A stretch of 64,000 nt of DNA, taken from contig OY365809.1 in the NCBI GenBank assembly GCA_959347315.1, positions 5,027,647 through 5,091,646 on the forward strand. Direction: 5' to 3'. Below, piece after piece: positions 36,791 to 50,271 of this stretch. Below the pieces are notes generated by a model. That model ran no database searches, was not told the origin of the DNA, and was given only the letters and a program-made list of their open reading frames with translations. Source of the DNA: Bimastos eiseni. Lineage: Eukaryota; Annelida; Clitellata; Crassiclitellata; Lumbricidae. A program made the translations under genes and the position numbers. Within the stretch, counting starts at the first letter, position 1; every line of letters starts with the position of its first letter.

Positions 36791-37505
36791 ATTTAATGCT
36801 GGCAGCCAAATCTGTATGTGTGTTTATGCGTGTCTGTGTATAGGTTTGTGTTCGTTTGTATGTGTGTGGGCATATGTGTGTATACTTTTCATCCTTTTTA
36901 CACAGCGGTTTGTGCAAAAACTGTCTCGATCATTTCACATGGCACGTGGGATTCACTCGACATTCAATGGCATTATTTGATTTTTTTCCTTCTCGTACTT
37001 TTTAAAGGGATGTTGAATAAATTCATGCTAAATCCAGGTCCGACCTTCATTCTTTGAATGAACTGTGGCCTCAATTGAGATCTGCTTAATATCAATTAGT
37101 TGCTCATTAGATGATTTGGCCTTATGTAGGCTCAGTGCAGATTTTGGGCGGGGGGATTATCATTTGCATCCGCCAAGTCCTGTCACAGCACTGATTTATG
37201 CTGCTGATGCTGTGGCCTTGACAAAGATGATGAAATTAAAACAAAGCTGAACTTCTTCAGGTCCCAAATTCAGAGTATTGACCTACTGAATTTTTATTTT
37301 TATATCACTACAAATTAATCTGCAACTTTACATCGTCTTTTGTCAGAATTTCTGACAAAGATTTGTTCTTAGTGAAACATAGCAAAGGGAAGTAAATTAT
37401 CTTATACGCGCTATAGAAATCGCCCACACCTTAACAATACAAGCTAACTGCATACAATAATGATATCCAACGATATCCAATAATGATATCCAAGCAAACC
37501 TTCAC

Positions 37506-38390
37506 TGTCGTCCAGTCGATGCAGGAGTCACTGTGGGGCTTATGTGTCGTTCCATTAATACCCTCTCTCGTTGGATGGCCCCAAATCGATTAGTTCTGAA
37601 CCCATCCAAGGCCCGGTTCATTTGGCTTGGTGATAGTAGGCGGTTAGCGGGTCTGGACCTTTGCCAGTTGACTGAAGCCTTCCCTCAGGTTACTTTATCA
37701 CTTACTGTTCGTGACCTTCGTGTGACGATTGATCAAGAGCTCAGTCTTTCGCTGCATGCTAACTCGATTACGCGAAGCTTTACTATCAGCTTCGTGCTTC
37801 GTCAGTTGCGTGTTGCTCTGCGCTCCCTCGCCCATGATGCTGCAGTAATCCTCGTTCATGCATTTGTCACCAGTAGGGTCGATTGCTGTTGTTTTGTTCT
37901 TGCAGGTCTTCCGGCTGACCTAATAGGGCGCCTTGACCGGGTCTTTCGCTCTGCTGCCAGGTTAATTGGTCATGTTTCTATGCATACCCCAGTCACAGCT
38001 TACATGAGTGATGTCCTGCGCTGGCTTCCTGTCTCGCAGCGCATTAGCTACAGGGTGGCAGCGCTTGTCTGGCGATGCCTCTTTGATGGCGCTCCGTCCT
38101 ATTTCAGTAGTCTGTGTTGTCCGGTTTCTCATATATCTTACCGTTGGGCTCTGCGTTCCTCGGGTATGGGAGAGCTACTGGTTCAACGAGCTCGATCCTC
38201 GATTAGGCCTCTCCCTTTGGAATGGACTTCCGCTAGTGCTGCGGATACTCCCTAGAAACAATCTGCCAGCCTTCTATCGTATCCTCAAGTCATTTTTGTT
38301 TGGCCGCAGCTTTCCTACTAGCGCTTCTGAGTAGGTTTTATGAAGTGGCGCTATGTAAATTTTTGAAATGAATGAATGAAAAAGTGTCAG
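37506..38390 (+). mobile_element. 5'-truncated non-LTR retrotransposon (LINE), reverse transcriptase C-terminus
   Basis: From 37533 the frame encodes LSRWMAPNRLVLNPSKARF then IWLG, a LINE RT palm/thumb motif; then VHAFVTSRVDCCC with FVLAGLP, and DVLRWLPVSQRISYRVAALV, all characteristic of CR1/Jockey-type LINEs. A +1 shift near 38170-38220 moves the terminal RLGLSLWNGLP and PRNNLPAFYRILKSFLF into another frame, so the element is dead. The 3' end, with GTGGCGCTATGTAAA and a GAATGAATGAA tail near 38375, is a typical LINE terminus. A YAAD-like remnant at about 37196 may be a decayed RT YADD box from the same insertion. Confidence 0.85.
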
Positions 38391-41237
38391 AATATATCGT
38401 AAAACAAAAGCAATTCAACATTAAAAGCATTTGCAAAAAACTACTTATTCCATAGTTATACAGTGTTGACATATAACTTTGCATACGCCAAAGGCTGGAA
38501 TGAAGACTTAATTTTTTAAATTTTGGGATAACCACAGTCTTTACATTTATACAGTAAGTGCATTATGATTTTTATGCAACAAATTTATTTTAAAACTAGA
38601 ATAGTTGTTGTATGCACACTGCAAGTATGTTCCATTATGAAGTCGGTTGAGCCGTCAATTGGCGACGCTTCTCTCGTCTCCAATATATACACAAATTTAA
38701 TGTAAACACCATGATGTTTATATTAAATACTGCGTACAAACTTTCGGTCATGATCTCTGTTCTTAAATCATTGCATTTATCCCTGTTCAGCAATTGATAT
38801 CTTTGAAAATGGGGCTTATAAATTGTAAAAACAGTGAACTGCAGTCAAGCAGAGTGTTTGATAATCAACCTCTATTTCTTCAGTCTCACTGGGTCATCTG
38901 GTTGCCTTTCTCTTGTCCAGCCTATACATGTAAGTTTTACATGTAGGCCTAGGCTGTAGAACCGCAGTAGAACGGTTCCTTGTGCACCGAATTTTTCCGC
39001 TTTCAGGCCCAGATTTTGGACGGACCCCTCCTCAATGTAATCGTCCGTTCTGCTCAACCACTTAACGTTGTTTCGGTTCCTACTTAAGACTTATCTTATT
39101 CGAATTGCTTATCCACAGTATGTGGGTTGTCTCTGTCTTGGCGGACGGATCTCCTCGACTTAGACTTCGTCCTATAATGCTTGGTGCCATTTGCATTAGA
39201 CACTGGCACTAAAGTGGCTGCTGATTGATAATTTATTGAATAATAATGCAAGCAATGCTAGTGATAAAAATGCTGCTTAACAAGATGAAAAAAATTATGA
39301 TAAAAATTATGTTGCCGACGACGACGACGTTGATGATGATGGTGATGATGATGACGATGACGACGACGATGATGATTGTGAAGCGCGCGTCACTCTGGAC
39401 GATGGCGCTATATAAAAGTCATCGATCGACAGCAGAAGCGTAGGAGGACTACGGATGAGAATGTCTACCTGACACATGAGATGGGAGACATCAATGGGCT
39501 TCGCCTGAAGCAGAAGGCCTCAATACAGACACCAAGGAATATGCAAATATCAACGGAGTGTCAAGCAGCGAAACCCGACACCTCGAGGCGGACGCCTACC
39601 CATTCCATTTCTACGACCCACAGACAAGAAACTCATGAATCAGTTGAAGATTTGGCCTGGACCGGCTGGTTGACACGGATCATGAATTGGGGACAATTCC
39701 GATACGAACGGCGCAATCTGTTAGGCGGTATAACTGTAGTAATGGAATTCAATGACGCTAATAAGGCCCAGCCTTGTTACATAACAGCCGCTAGTCAAAC
39801 AGTAACTAGACGCCCCTAGGAATCTGACGTTACGCTAGGGACGCCAAGACCCGTCCAACCAGGGTTTAGTAATGGTTTCTGCAGGTGACCTGTCATCAAA
39901 TAGAGATACGAGTTTTGCGTTTGGGATGGCGAAGGAAATCGCCTCTAGAAGGATTCATATAGCGTAGCAAGCAAGGAAATGAGGACTTGTTTCGGAACTG
40001 GGGGAGACGTTAGGTCGTTCTGACGATAAGGATAATCAACGTAGTTTGGAATCCCGTCTCCAACGTAAACCAGGGAAACATTTCGAAAAAGACACTAATA
40101 ACTCCAGTAAGTGTAGATAGGATGAGTAGTGTATATATATATATATAATTAAATATACATATTAAAAGCATCAAGTGTGTCGTGTTGCTGAGCTTGATGA
40201 TAGAGGAAAGAACCAGCGGATACTCTCGTCATCAAGAAGAAGGAGTGGCGAGAGTGGAACCGGCGACAATGATGATGGTGATGATGAAGACGATGACGAC
40301 GACGACGATGATGCTGATGGTGATGATGATGACGATGACGACGACGATGATGATGGCAATGATGATGACGATGACGACGACGATGACGACGACGAGGATG
40401 ATAATGATGATGAGGAGGAGGATGATAATGATGAGGATGAGGAGGAGTAGGGTAATAATAATGGTTATACTGATAAGAAGAAAAAGAAGAAGAAAAAAAA
40501 AGGAAGAAGAAATGGAGGAAGAAGAAATAGTGGAGAAAGAGAAGAAGGATAACACCTGACACCTTCTGACACTCCAGAAAAATAATTTAATACCTTCGTA
40601 GTTTCCAAAATCCTGGTGAAATTAAGTATCCCAGGACAAAATATAGTAATAATAAAGTTTTTCAAATCAGTTTGCACTTCATAGTTGCTTTGCTCTCTGT
40701 GATACTAGAGTTGTTTCTATACTAGGCAGTCTGAAAAAATATATCTTTGGAGAGATATATCTTCGAAGGTTGGAACACATAAATGCTCTTTGGGGGAAGC
40801 CCACTGTTTAATATTTTAACCTTCTGTACTACACGAGCTATTTCACGATTCAAGTAGACTTACACCAACAGCGTTTATATTCATGAAAAATGGGGGAAAT
40901 GCTTCGTCTCAATAGTTTGTATTTATGCCGTGAACGAATGCTGAAGGAGTTTTTATACAGCTCCATTACCCACTGCTCGTGAAAACGTTTAGTCCACCTC
41001 AGACTCAAACGGAACTAATCCAACATAGTGACTTCTACAGCGCCGTTATAATGATACATGGGCATCAGTCGATGATCACTTCTAAGTATATACCGAATTC
41101 CAGAATCATAAATCTTTGGACGGACTAGCTGATAATATTCTGTGAGACAACAAGCGAACAGGAGGCATACTTGCTTTGTATTAAGGATTTATTCGCATAG
41201 GCTACTAGCCGTAGACGCCTTCTTATTGGCCGGGTCA
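38391..41237. other. Intergenic DNA without a recognised gene
   Basis: A frame at 39481-39819 encodes 112 residues with no motif I recognise and no clear splice context; I do not call it a gene. At about 39400 GATGGCGCTATATAAAAGTC resembles the LINE 3' ends elsewhere in the window. The rest is GAT repeat and AT-rich sequence. Confidence 0.55.
40262..40555. repeat. GAT/GAC trinucleotide tract passing into a polypurine tract
   Basis: Positions 40262-40450 are mainly GATGATGAC-type triplets and 40470-40550 an almost pure A/G run (AAGAAGAAG, GGAAGAAGAA). It yields open frames of low complexity on both strands (poly-Asp, poly-Ser, poly-His) that are not genes. Similar but shorter GAT or ATC tracts occur at 22386-22478, 28217-28265 and 39325-39375. 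Confidence 0.9.
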
Positions 41238-41269
41238 TAGACTTCTTAATGGGCCCATTAAGAAGTCTA
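41238..41269. repeat. 32-bp perfect palindrome
   Basis: TAGACTTCTTAATGGG is followed directly by its exact reverse complement, centred on GGGCCC at 41251-41256. No spacer is present. It is in the intergenic DNA between genes A and B, about 550 bp from the LINE fragment at 41820. Confidence 0.95.
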
Positions 41270-41819
41270 CGGTCTGGTGGGTGCCAACTACTGGATTTTC
41301 ATGAGTAAAGACGTTACAACTTTTCCGTTGCTAGCATACTGAGTCGCCTGCCATCCGTGTCCAACCGATGTCCATTATATACCCCTCACCGTTCTCGGAT
41401 TACCCATGGAATCAAGTGTCTAACCAATGAAGCAATTGTACACAATTGTCATCTTAATGGAACATTTATAGAGCGCCCCTCAACGACTCATTTGCGCTCC
41501 CAAGCTAAGTCGATGCTATCACTAATAAATAAAATGGACATCAAGCCTTTCCGGAACAGAGTACGGTAAAGATTGAGTAGGCTACTTAGGTGTTCAAGAA
41601 GCAATTCCGCGGAAGGTGGCAACATAGGCACAGCTGGACTGCTTCTAGATTGAGCAATAGCCCCGCGCAGACGGGAAACAACCAGAAGGCCTCTGGCGAC
41701 CGAGCAGAGAATGGAGTAACAAGTGGCTATAAAGAGATTGGGTACAGAAGATCCTGAGGCATGATCGAGCCACCCCGATTAAGAAGTTGCAGAAGAATGG
41801 AAACGAAAGATAAAGAAGC

Positions 41820-42120
41820 GAATACATAACGGAGGTTGCCTGGCAACTTACTCCAGAAAGGTGGGCCAACCATTGCGAAGTTTTTATGAAGCATTATGGA
41901 AGTAAGGTCGAGCCATCGGGACAACCAGGTCGGCTTGCGTGGCAGAGCGAAGGAATCTACGGCTTGGCATGGATAACACCGGTACACAAAGCTCTCGAAA
42001 ATAAACAGGGCTTGGCCCGCAAGATAATCGTGCATAACCATTAGGAACTTATGCTCAATGCGTTTCTGCATAAACTAGGCAGCCACTGCAGTTCCTCCCG
42101 TATCATGCGAGAACTATACC
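41820..42120 (-). mobile_element. LINE 3' fragment, same family as 20540-21120
   Basis: The minus strand encodes KRIEHKFLMVMHDYLAGQ and FAMVGPPFWSKLPGNLR, the V-G-P-x-x-W-N-x-L-P-type C-terminus of LINE ORF2. At the nucleotide level the stretches GGCAGCCA(C/G)TGCAGTTCCTCCCG and GGGACAACCAGG occur in the same order in the copy at 20540-20800. It is not continuous with a full-length element. Confidence 0.7.
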
Positions 42121-42409
42121 CGCATCACAAGAACATCAAATGGCAGGCCCCTACCGGATTAGATCCAACAGTAGGCCTATAAAATACATACATGAGATTT
42201 GACAGAAAATCAATGATTCACAGGTCAGTGACTAGAAGGCGCCTTCGGCTACGAAGCATTGAAACCCTAGATACAATACCTGTAACGTACACGTAGGCCT
42301 ATGTGAGAGGCGTTGTGTGAATGGGCGTGGTGAAGACATGCATGTATGTCTAGGTAGATAGTATCAACTATAATTTGGATGATGTGAAGGTAAGAACCAA
42401 GAAGGGCAA

Positions 42410-42750
42410 CGATTACGCCTAAGCGTAAGCCCATAAATCGCCCAAAACCTCTTTATACTCAATGTACAAAACGCAAAACTGGTAAAGACAAAATACCTAC
42501 TTACGATCTAATTCCAGGCCTTAGCTGCCGACAGAAAGCGCATGAAAATATGCAGGTAACGATCGCATTTGCAAGCCCTTTGCAACCTAAATAAACACTG
42601 CACAGCCTTCGCCAGGCTGGTCACATTTAGCCTATGCGTTGTATAGGCCGCAGGTTACGATCGCCCTACGCTATGAATCATTATCTGGGCCTAGTCACCC
42701 AATGTACTAATGCGCGTTGTGTAAATTGATGTCTAGAATCAAACGACACT
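42410..42750. repeat. Segment homologous to 2110-2460
   Basis: Intergenic partner of the segment at 2110-2460, about 7.5 kb beyond the gene B stop and about 9 kb upstream of the gene A start on the minus strand. With the pair 5830-6175 / 48940-49275 and the genes themselves it forms a collinear series, which supports one tandem duplication of gene plus flank. Confidence 0.6.
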
Positions 42751-43714
42751 AACGTATATAATGCGCGGCTGTTAAGCATCATTTGTCTGTTAAGGAATAC
42801 ACTTTTATTGTGGTATATCATCAGACATGAGTGTGGACTTCTTTTATCAAGTAAAGTGGTGTGCATATATCTTGCATCACCAATTTGTTTAGCCTTTATT
42901 CAACGTTCGCTGCTGTTATCTCCTTTCCGTCCCAGATATATTATTACAATTATTTCAGTCAAGTGCTACGGGGCTTTGTTTTTGGTTGTGTAAATTAACA
43001 TCTCAGGCTGGATGTCTTTTTATTTCACATTGGTTGTGGTAAGATGACTTGAACCTCCTATAGAAACCTCATTGAATGGCGGGTTGTGTGTCGAAGTTGG
43101 GTCGAGCTTAACTATTACTGTGCATGGAGCAATAAATTGTATGACATAAGCAGTGGCGTCGCTAGGATTAGAGATCAGGAGAGGCAGATTGGGTATGATT
43201 GGTTTCGGAGAGGTGACAACTAAATTTTATCCCTAATCCCAATATTGTTTTGTAAATAACAATGTAACAATATACAAGAGGAGGAGTACTATTCAGAGCG
43301 GGAAGTAACCGGCTAGATCATACATACGGTAGTACACAGCAAGTTTATGCAAGGAATATCATGCGGAAGACTTGTGCAATTGCATAATGATTACATCAAG
43401 CTGTTAGCAGTCTCTGCGGTAATGCTATCAGTGAAAGATAATACGAGAACTCATTGGAGTCACACGCCTCAATGGTATCGACTTCACTGCATCGAAGGTA
43501 GAATAGAGATAACATACATGTATGTGATTGCGGTTGTCTGTTATGAATTAAACTGGTTGCATATTTCTTGATTAGTATTTTCCGTTATTATAGTTATTCA
43601 TCTATCAGCGATTTCATTCCACTGCTTCGGTGTAATCTGCGTGAGGAGGTTCTTGAGCATTCCTATAATTTAAAACAGAAGGTCACGATAATGTGACAAT
43701 GCTTGTGGGAAGTT

Positions 43715-43855
43715 GGTTTCTCAATTAAATGTGCTCAGTGTGCTGGTCCTATGATATGGAATAGCTTACCTAGCGGTCTACGTCTTATACCATATTTTTG
43801 TCTATTTAACCGTAAATTAAGACATCATCTACTGTTAAAACCTAATTAACTTCGT
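43715..43855 (+). mobile_element. LINE 3' terminal fragment
   Basis: A short open frame reads CAQCAGPMIWNSLPSGLRLI then a K/R-rich FNRKLRHHLLLKPN and stop. G-P-x-x-W-N-S-L-P followed by F-x-x-x-L-K/R-x-x-L is the C-terminal signature of LINE ORF2 proteins. Upstream of 43700 no further RT homology was recognised, so the copy is strongly 5' truncated. Confidence 0.65.
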
Positions 43856-46800
43856 ACAATGTTAATAAGTATCTTAGTTTTATTACTGTCAATGCGTTTG
43901 CTAATGACCGTTGTGAAATGTATAGGCTATAGGCTACCGTGTTTCGTTTTGTTCTGTTTTATATTACCGCACATTAATGAACAAGTTAATTACTTAGGAA
44001 TTTTACTCGCATAAACAACGTTGACTTGTATGTGATACCCTAATTAGCCAACTGCTATGCTTGTAAACATTTACACGTAAGGGTAACCCTGCTAGCGGGA
44101 CGGGGCCTTAAGAGTATTATCTCTTCCCTATTTTCCCCGATCATTCTCTGAATTTATATTGACCACTGTCGTATGTTATTTCACCGTTTGTTTGATTGGA
44201 TTAATAAAAGAAGATGGTTATGATTATGGTTAGTAAGAAAAGAGATAAACATGTTTTGATGATGCAAGACAATGCAAATCGCTGTCAATTGTCTAACAGG
44301 AGAAAATACTTTGCTTCCAGCTCCTGAAACATATCTGTCGTCGTTGTACACATATAGAACGACTATAGCGCATTCAGCTATTTCAGACAATAATTTTAAT
44401 TGTGTCGTTAATTAATTAACGGCTTCTTCTGCTCATTTGTAGTTACATTGAATTATTTTTCAGATGCTGCATAAGATCACCACTGACCATACCTTGTCGT
44501 TATACAAGGTAATGTCGAGTCAAGTGGTTCTTGCAGCCATGTAACATTATCTGTAAAACTTTTATTGATTGAATTAATCTCAAAGCGTAGGCTTATTGCT
44601 CCGCCAGGCTTACATGCATCTAAGTGAAGATTTGGATGTTATGAAATGAAAGAGACAATGATAATGATAATTAAAAACAACTCGAGACCTTTGCAGTTGA
44701 CAACTGCAATCTTTAGGAAATACAAATATTGATCCAATTATTATTAGCGTGTAGGCTATTTTTCATTCCATACTGCAGAAATAGACGTAGGCCTATACAC
44801 AGTGGTAATCAAAATACTAAATAAAAAAACAGTCTCTGCTGATTTCCAAAGACATTTTTTATGAATAAATACATTACCGACACCTGAGCATTAAACCTAA
44901 CGGTTCAATAATGTTTACACATTGTCATTGTAGGCATATTATTATATTCAATGCACCTATTATTCACTCGAGGTTAATTAATTTGAATTTGAAGCGTTAG
45001 AGTCATAGACGCAGTGACGCAAACGCCAGAGTTTTAGAAGTTGGGTTTGACTAGTAATTCAGATAATGGTAACGAGTTTGCATCGGGTGATAGACGATTC
45101 TAAGTATGAGGAACACGGCAAATATAATTGTTTTGAATTAAAGCCAACATAAGAAGAATACCACAACCTTGGAGGACGACATGGGATCATAGCCAAGCAA
45201 TAAAAAGATATAAATGAAAGATTACGATTCTGAGCCTTAATAAGCCCTTTATCGAGATGCCAAGGAGGTTCACGAAAGCGATCCAAGCACTTAGCGAAGA
45301 AAGTGCTGCTGCAGCAGTGGAAAGAGAGTTTCGACTCATCTGGAGCTTATTAGATTTACACAGGTCATGCCATCAAGCACTACATTCGCATTGGATCAAA
45401 TAGTTGAAGCATTGCTACGCGTCAGTGATTGTTCATATCCGGGTACTTCCTTCTTGACAATGCTCCTTTCTCGACAGTGGAGAACTTTTGGTCTCTCTTG
45501 CAACGATCTTCACTTCACAAATCAAGCGCAAAGCCAATTTTACACCAATTCACTTCAATTACCAGCCAATCGATTTTGAAGCCTGTTACACCAGTATACG
45601 ATCACGATATACAGCCTTGTTCTGTTAAACAGCTTAGAAAAGCTTCTTCATTGCAGCACACTTATAAAGTGAAGATTGTAAATAACAGGTACCGCCAATT
45701 CAGTCAAGTAAGACAACAGCTGAGACAATAGCCACTTGCAGAGACCTATGACAAAGCAAAGAAGCAAGTCAGGTGATTGTAGTTCCAGACCATGCGATCG
45801 ATGGTTTTACAGATCTTGAATATCACACCTGGTTTTGGTCAGCAGTGTCGAAAGCAGCACCAGAGTATGTATACCGAGATGCATGTCGTATTAGTAGGCC
45901 AACCAATACACGCAGAGACCTTGTCTTCCAGACAAAAGACGACAGCAATTCAAGAGGAACGCTCCGAACACTATAATCAGATCGAACAGCAGCAGGAAGG
46001 TGAACCAACGTGTTTTTCATGTCTTGTGATGAAGATATGATGTTCATGAAATCTTAAAATCTTATTGATGTTGAATGTCAGAGGCGTCAATCCCCTCCAG
46101 GGCGATGGAGGTAAACATCCCGGTTCCAAGTGCAAAAAAGCAAGATATTCCTCCAAAAGACTCAAAAATTCCCCCGACCTCAAATTGGAGGCATTTGCCT
46201 CCGAACCCCCTATCTGGACGCCCTACAGGCTACGTTTATATATCATTGATCGTCTTATTACTGTTACTACCATCACCAACCACTAGCCCTACGACCATCA
46301 CCAATAATATTGTCATTGTTTATTGTTGTCAATGCACTAAGTAGTCTTGCAATCTCAGCCTATTGCGAGTCTTATCCAGAGGCCTCTCCAGCCATTTGTG
46401 GCCAATCAAAAATGGCCTCAGACTCACAGCTAGTAAAAAAGGGTGCAGAAATCTTGGACCATGTATAATAATCACAAAGATAATTGAGACAGGTGTATAC
46501 GTTAATTTAAGCGAGCGTTGAAAACATCGGATGAGAATCTACGTATTTCATTATTACTGTTGTTCCAATTACTTTTACCGGCAATTACATGTACTAATAG
46601 CTTATTGCTACCACCACCACAACCACCACCACACTACTTTTTAATTACTGTTTCTTAAGTTGCAATTTTCAACCGAATGCGACGTCTTTCTCGATGCTTC
46701 TTCAGCTTTGAACCAGAAGGACGAACTTGAAAATTGATTCCGAATCGTTTACGGTTTGCATTTGCCAGATCGTTTTCGCTTCTTTTTCGGCTTTTTTGCT

Positions 46801-48939
46801 TCTGAAAGGTAAACGTTTCTCGATTTTATTTGAAAACCTGGCACACTCAGTGACAACCCACCACCTTTGAAAGGTCATGCATCTATAGTTTTCATTTGGA
46901 TAATATTGATGTATAGACCTACATAGGAACGGAATAACTAAATGTCCATTGGCAAGAATTGTCTGGTAAATAATTCAAAAATTCAACTAATTATTTCTCA
47001 TGTAGGGTATTTATGTTTTACCTATGTTGGTAACGGATTAAAATCAGCAACCATATGCAAGGATGTGCTCTGATTTAAATTTAATCCAATCCAATAACGA
47101 AAGTCATAAGTTAGGATTGATAATCCGTTGGAAGAGATTCGTCAAGGCGCAATATAGGGAAACCAGAAAATAGGATACAGTTGGCAAGTGGTTTGATATA
47201 GACCTGTCCTAAGTTGAGACCTGAAGAATAGGAATTAGCAATGACTTACAAAACTCTGTGTCAGCCACTGAAATGCACCAAAGCACAAACTGTTCTGGTG
47301 TAGATATATAATACCGTAGACATATAATACCGAACAAAATGAATAAAAGAATCTGTCGAGTGAGCAGAGTAGGCCTACATTCGTTAGCAGGAGAAGTGAT
47401 GAATGGACAGATACAGTTTGGCTGCTTCGAATGTAGTAGATCTACTTTGTCAACTATGAGACAAATTCTAAATTTGATTCTTTGCCGTTTGTATGTTCTC
47501 TAAACTGTACTTTCTTCGCCGAATCTGATCTGCCACAAGTCAATCTCGGGGGTGTCAAGGCCGTGGTGCATAGAGCCGAGTCAATTGTGGACAGGTCAAC
47601 GATCCCGTCGGGAGCCTGTGACGTGCATTGTCTGTTTCACAAACTAGTTTCCATGATAGACTTAAAAAATGGATGTTACTGCTTATGAGTGGCCGTCATA
47701 CCATTTACTGAAACGTCTTTCGTCAATGTCTACATTACACCCACCCGTAAGTTTATGTTCAAAAGAAGAACAAACAAAGAATTCAACCAAACACAACCTG
47801 GAACCCAAGCAGGCGATGACGATGGTGATTGTGATGATGATGATAATAACGACGATCACAATTAACGGAAATGATTGTATGAAATTCTCCTTTTAAAATC
47901 TTTTAAGACAGATTCATTAACGAGTCATATCACTGGTCACAATACACAAAAATCATATGCAACATTTATTGTTCAACAATAATTTAGCATTAATATCATA
48001 ATCAAAATCAAAATTATTTGCATCATATACATAATTAAGGGCCTATTTAGAATGAGTATTAATATTTAAACTAATTTCATTTTGATTGCTGAACGCTCAA
48101 TATTCAACGTAAGAACTAAATAGTAATTTCTACCTATTCTATTTATTTAAACAGATATGGTGGTATTAAAATACTCTCGCATGCATAGAAAAGCGCAAAA
48201 AGTGTACCTATGTTTTAGATAGGCCTACACGTGTGGAAGCTTCACTGGCGCCAATCGTGTACCTCACAAGAACGCACGACCTAGGCTACTCTGTCCGAAA
48301 AACTGGTAAAAGCCATGAAGATAAGATATTCCGTCAGTTAGTGGCAGCGTTTAAGTAGCTATAGATTGTCACCAGCAGAAGAATAGCGCGAGCACTGAAC
48401 CCAATCAAAGGGTACCCCTTTAGACATGAATGGATGGCAAAATGTTCACAACTCCTAGACCATTGCTAGCGTAGAAGACGGGAAAATGATAAAGGTGGTC
48501 CATGGTTGGTGGTAAAAGACAGAGACTATCTCAGAACTGAATTAATATCTTCCGGCCATGAAGAGGCCTATTTTTCCCGACAGCAAGTGCCCAGTTAAAG
48601 GCAACTACTCTAATGTAGCCAGAATGTTCCTCGCGCTGAATGTTAATTCGTGCGGTAAGGACAATTAGAAATGTGCTTTCACACGGCAAGTCCAGTCTGC
48701 AACCGTTCTTGCGACATTAGAATGATACGTTTATTAACAATATGAAGTAGACGGTCTTTTTATATGATTCAAGGGCAATTTTGTTAAATTTGAAAACATG
48801 ACACCTCAAAATCAGCGATCGTATAATAAAAAGCCGTCTAAAATTATCATGAACTACTTCTAATGAGGCGGGGATCACGACCGAAAGTGGATTGACCACA
48901 CTCTATAGGCTACTTAGGCTAATACAGTTAACATAGAAA
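43856..48939. other. Intergenic DNA without a recognised gene
   Basis: Five kilobases with only short open frames, none with recognisable domains. Some frames at 45360-45980 are slightly longer than their surroundings and overlap on both strands, which may mark an old transposon, but no motif supports it. No tRNA, rRNA or exon pattern was seen. Confidence 0.55.
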
Positions 48940-49275
48940 CTTAACATGTTAATGATGCAGTCATTGCGTCATCTGCGAGTATGGACTTCATGCGTGCTTT
49001 ATGCACGACTAATGGTAGCGGAATGAGAAGCTCGTTAAAAAGTAAATATCTAAAAAATCACTGTTCACTTGATTTGATTGTCATTTTGATTCACAAAAAC
49101 CATCCCAAGCACGCTTACGAACACGGAATCACGTAGTCACGTAATTACGTCGTCACGTAATCGTAATGGAGACGAACGATACCCTGATTCTGGCTACACG
49201 TAATAAGTGTAAAGTTGGGAGAAGATGATAAGTGCGTATGTCACCAACGTACTCGTCTTCTTGCTGTTTGATGAT
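48940..49275. repeat. 3' flank of gene B homologous to 5830-6175
   Basis: Counterpart of the gene A flank at 5830-6175. The best conserved part is the ACGTAATTACGTCGTCACGT block at about 49135-49160, itself rich in ACGT/CGTCA motifs of the kind bound by CREB/ATF-type factors. That regulatory reading is only a suggestion. Confidence 0.65.
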
Positions 49276-50091
49276 TTGTTACAAGGCGTCGTGCTGTCTG
49301 CTGCAGTTGTTGTGGCTGAAAAGTTCTCCACTACAAGTTAATCGAGTGTGTTTTATTATCGTCGATGACCTAACCTGCAACCTAACCTGGCTTAATATAA
49401 AATACTCAACAAGCCTAAGCAGATCTAACCAAACATTGTCAAACTTAGTCACCATAATAAAAATAGCCTTATCTAGTCTTCCTTGTCGTAACTTATCTGA
49501 TATAGCCGGGCCTTAAATAACCTAACTCAGAGTTGCGTTACAGACATTTTTGGGCCCATTCTGAATTTGTAGACTGAGTCTCAGACTCTGGTGATGTTTA
49601 GCCTATCATGTGCAAGAAACCACAAAGGTGAACTTGAAGCCGTTTTGCGTGTGTTAGTGGCTATGGAATTATTATTAGCTATAGAAGTTATTTTCATGAA
49701 ATTTAAAGTTACCTGATTTAGTAAAAAATAAACGCAGGAATATTCTTAAGTGTAGCCTACATTCGTTCGTTGTAATGTGGGTCTATTGCATCACCGGAAC
49801 ACAAGAAACTTTTCATTGTGCCAGATTTTAATCTATGTTTATTTTAGGATAAAATAAATTATTATCACTATTTGGTGATACTATTAAGCGTTTTAAACAC
49901 TAAAAATGACGGAATCATAAGACTAAATATTTCAACACATAAACTGCAGCAGACGCCATTGTGGCTTGTTGCTTACAATTCTGACGTTATTTGCACAAAA
50001 ATGGATTAATAGCCAAATTATGAGAAAACTTACATACTGCATTAATATACCTTTTTGTGAACGCTAACTCGTGAAAAAATAGAAAATATGT

Positions 50092-50112
50092 TTTATTAAA
50101 AGTTTTTTTATT
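50092..50112 (-). promoter_or_regulatory. Candidate polyadenylation signals of gene B
   Basis: Two AATAAA hexamers on the minus strand, at 50107-50112 and 50092-50097, lie about 160-180 bp downstream of the gene B stop, a usual distance for a short 3' UTR. The surrounding DNA is T-rich on the + strand. Use of either signal is inferred from position only. Confidence 0.45.
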
Positions 50113-50271
50113 CGAATTAAAAAAATATTTTTTTAACAAGAACTATTACAATTAAAAAAAACTTCTTTCGCTAAGGGACTCTCCTAGACGAAAATTTGGT
50201 GCGCTTATACTTAAACGCGCCTCTGACCTATAACCGTGCTTAACCTTAACTACTCCAATTAACTATCATCT

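Larger units (their letters stand above)
33714..37505. other. Upstream region of gene A, no gene recognised
   Basis: It should hold the gene A promoter and probably a non-coding first exon, but I could not identify either. Contents seen: the SINE at 33955-34100, CT and TA microsatellites, and ordinary AT-rich DNA. The open frames present are short and low in complexity. Confidence 0.6.

Noticed and set aside
39481..39819. 112-residue + strand open frame
   Set aside because: No recognisable motif, no good splice or start context, and surrounded by repeats; not enough to call a gene.
40149..40562. Poly-Ser, poly-Asp and poly-His frames on both strands
   Set aside because: Direct translation of a GAT/GAC and polypurine tract; low complexity on both strands with no domain.
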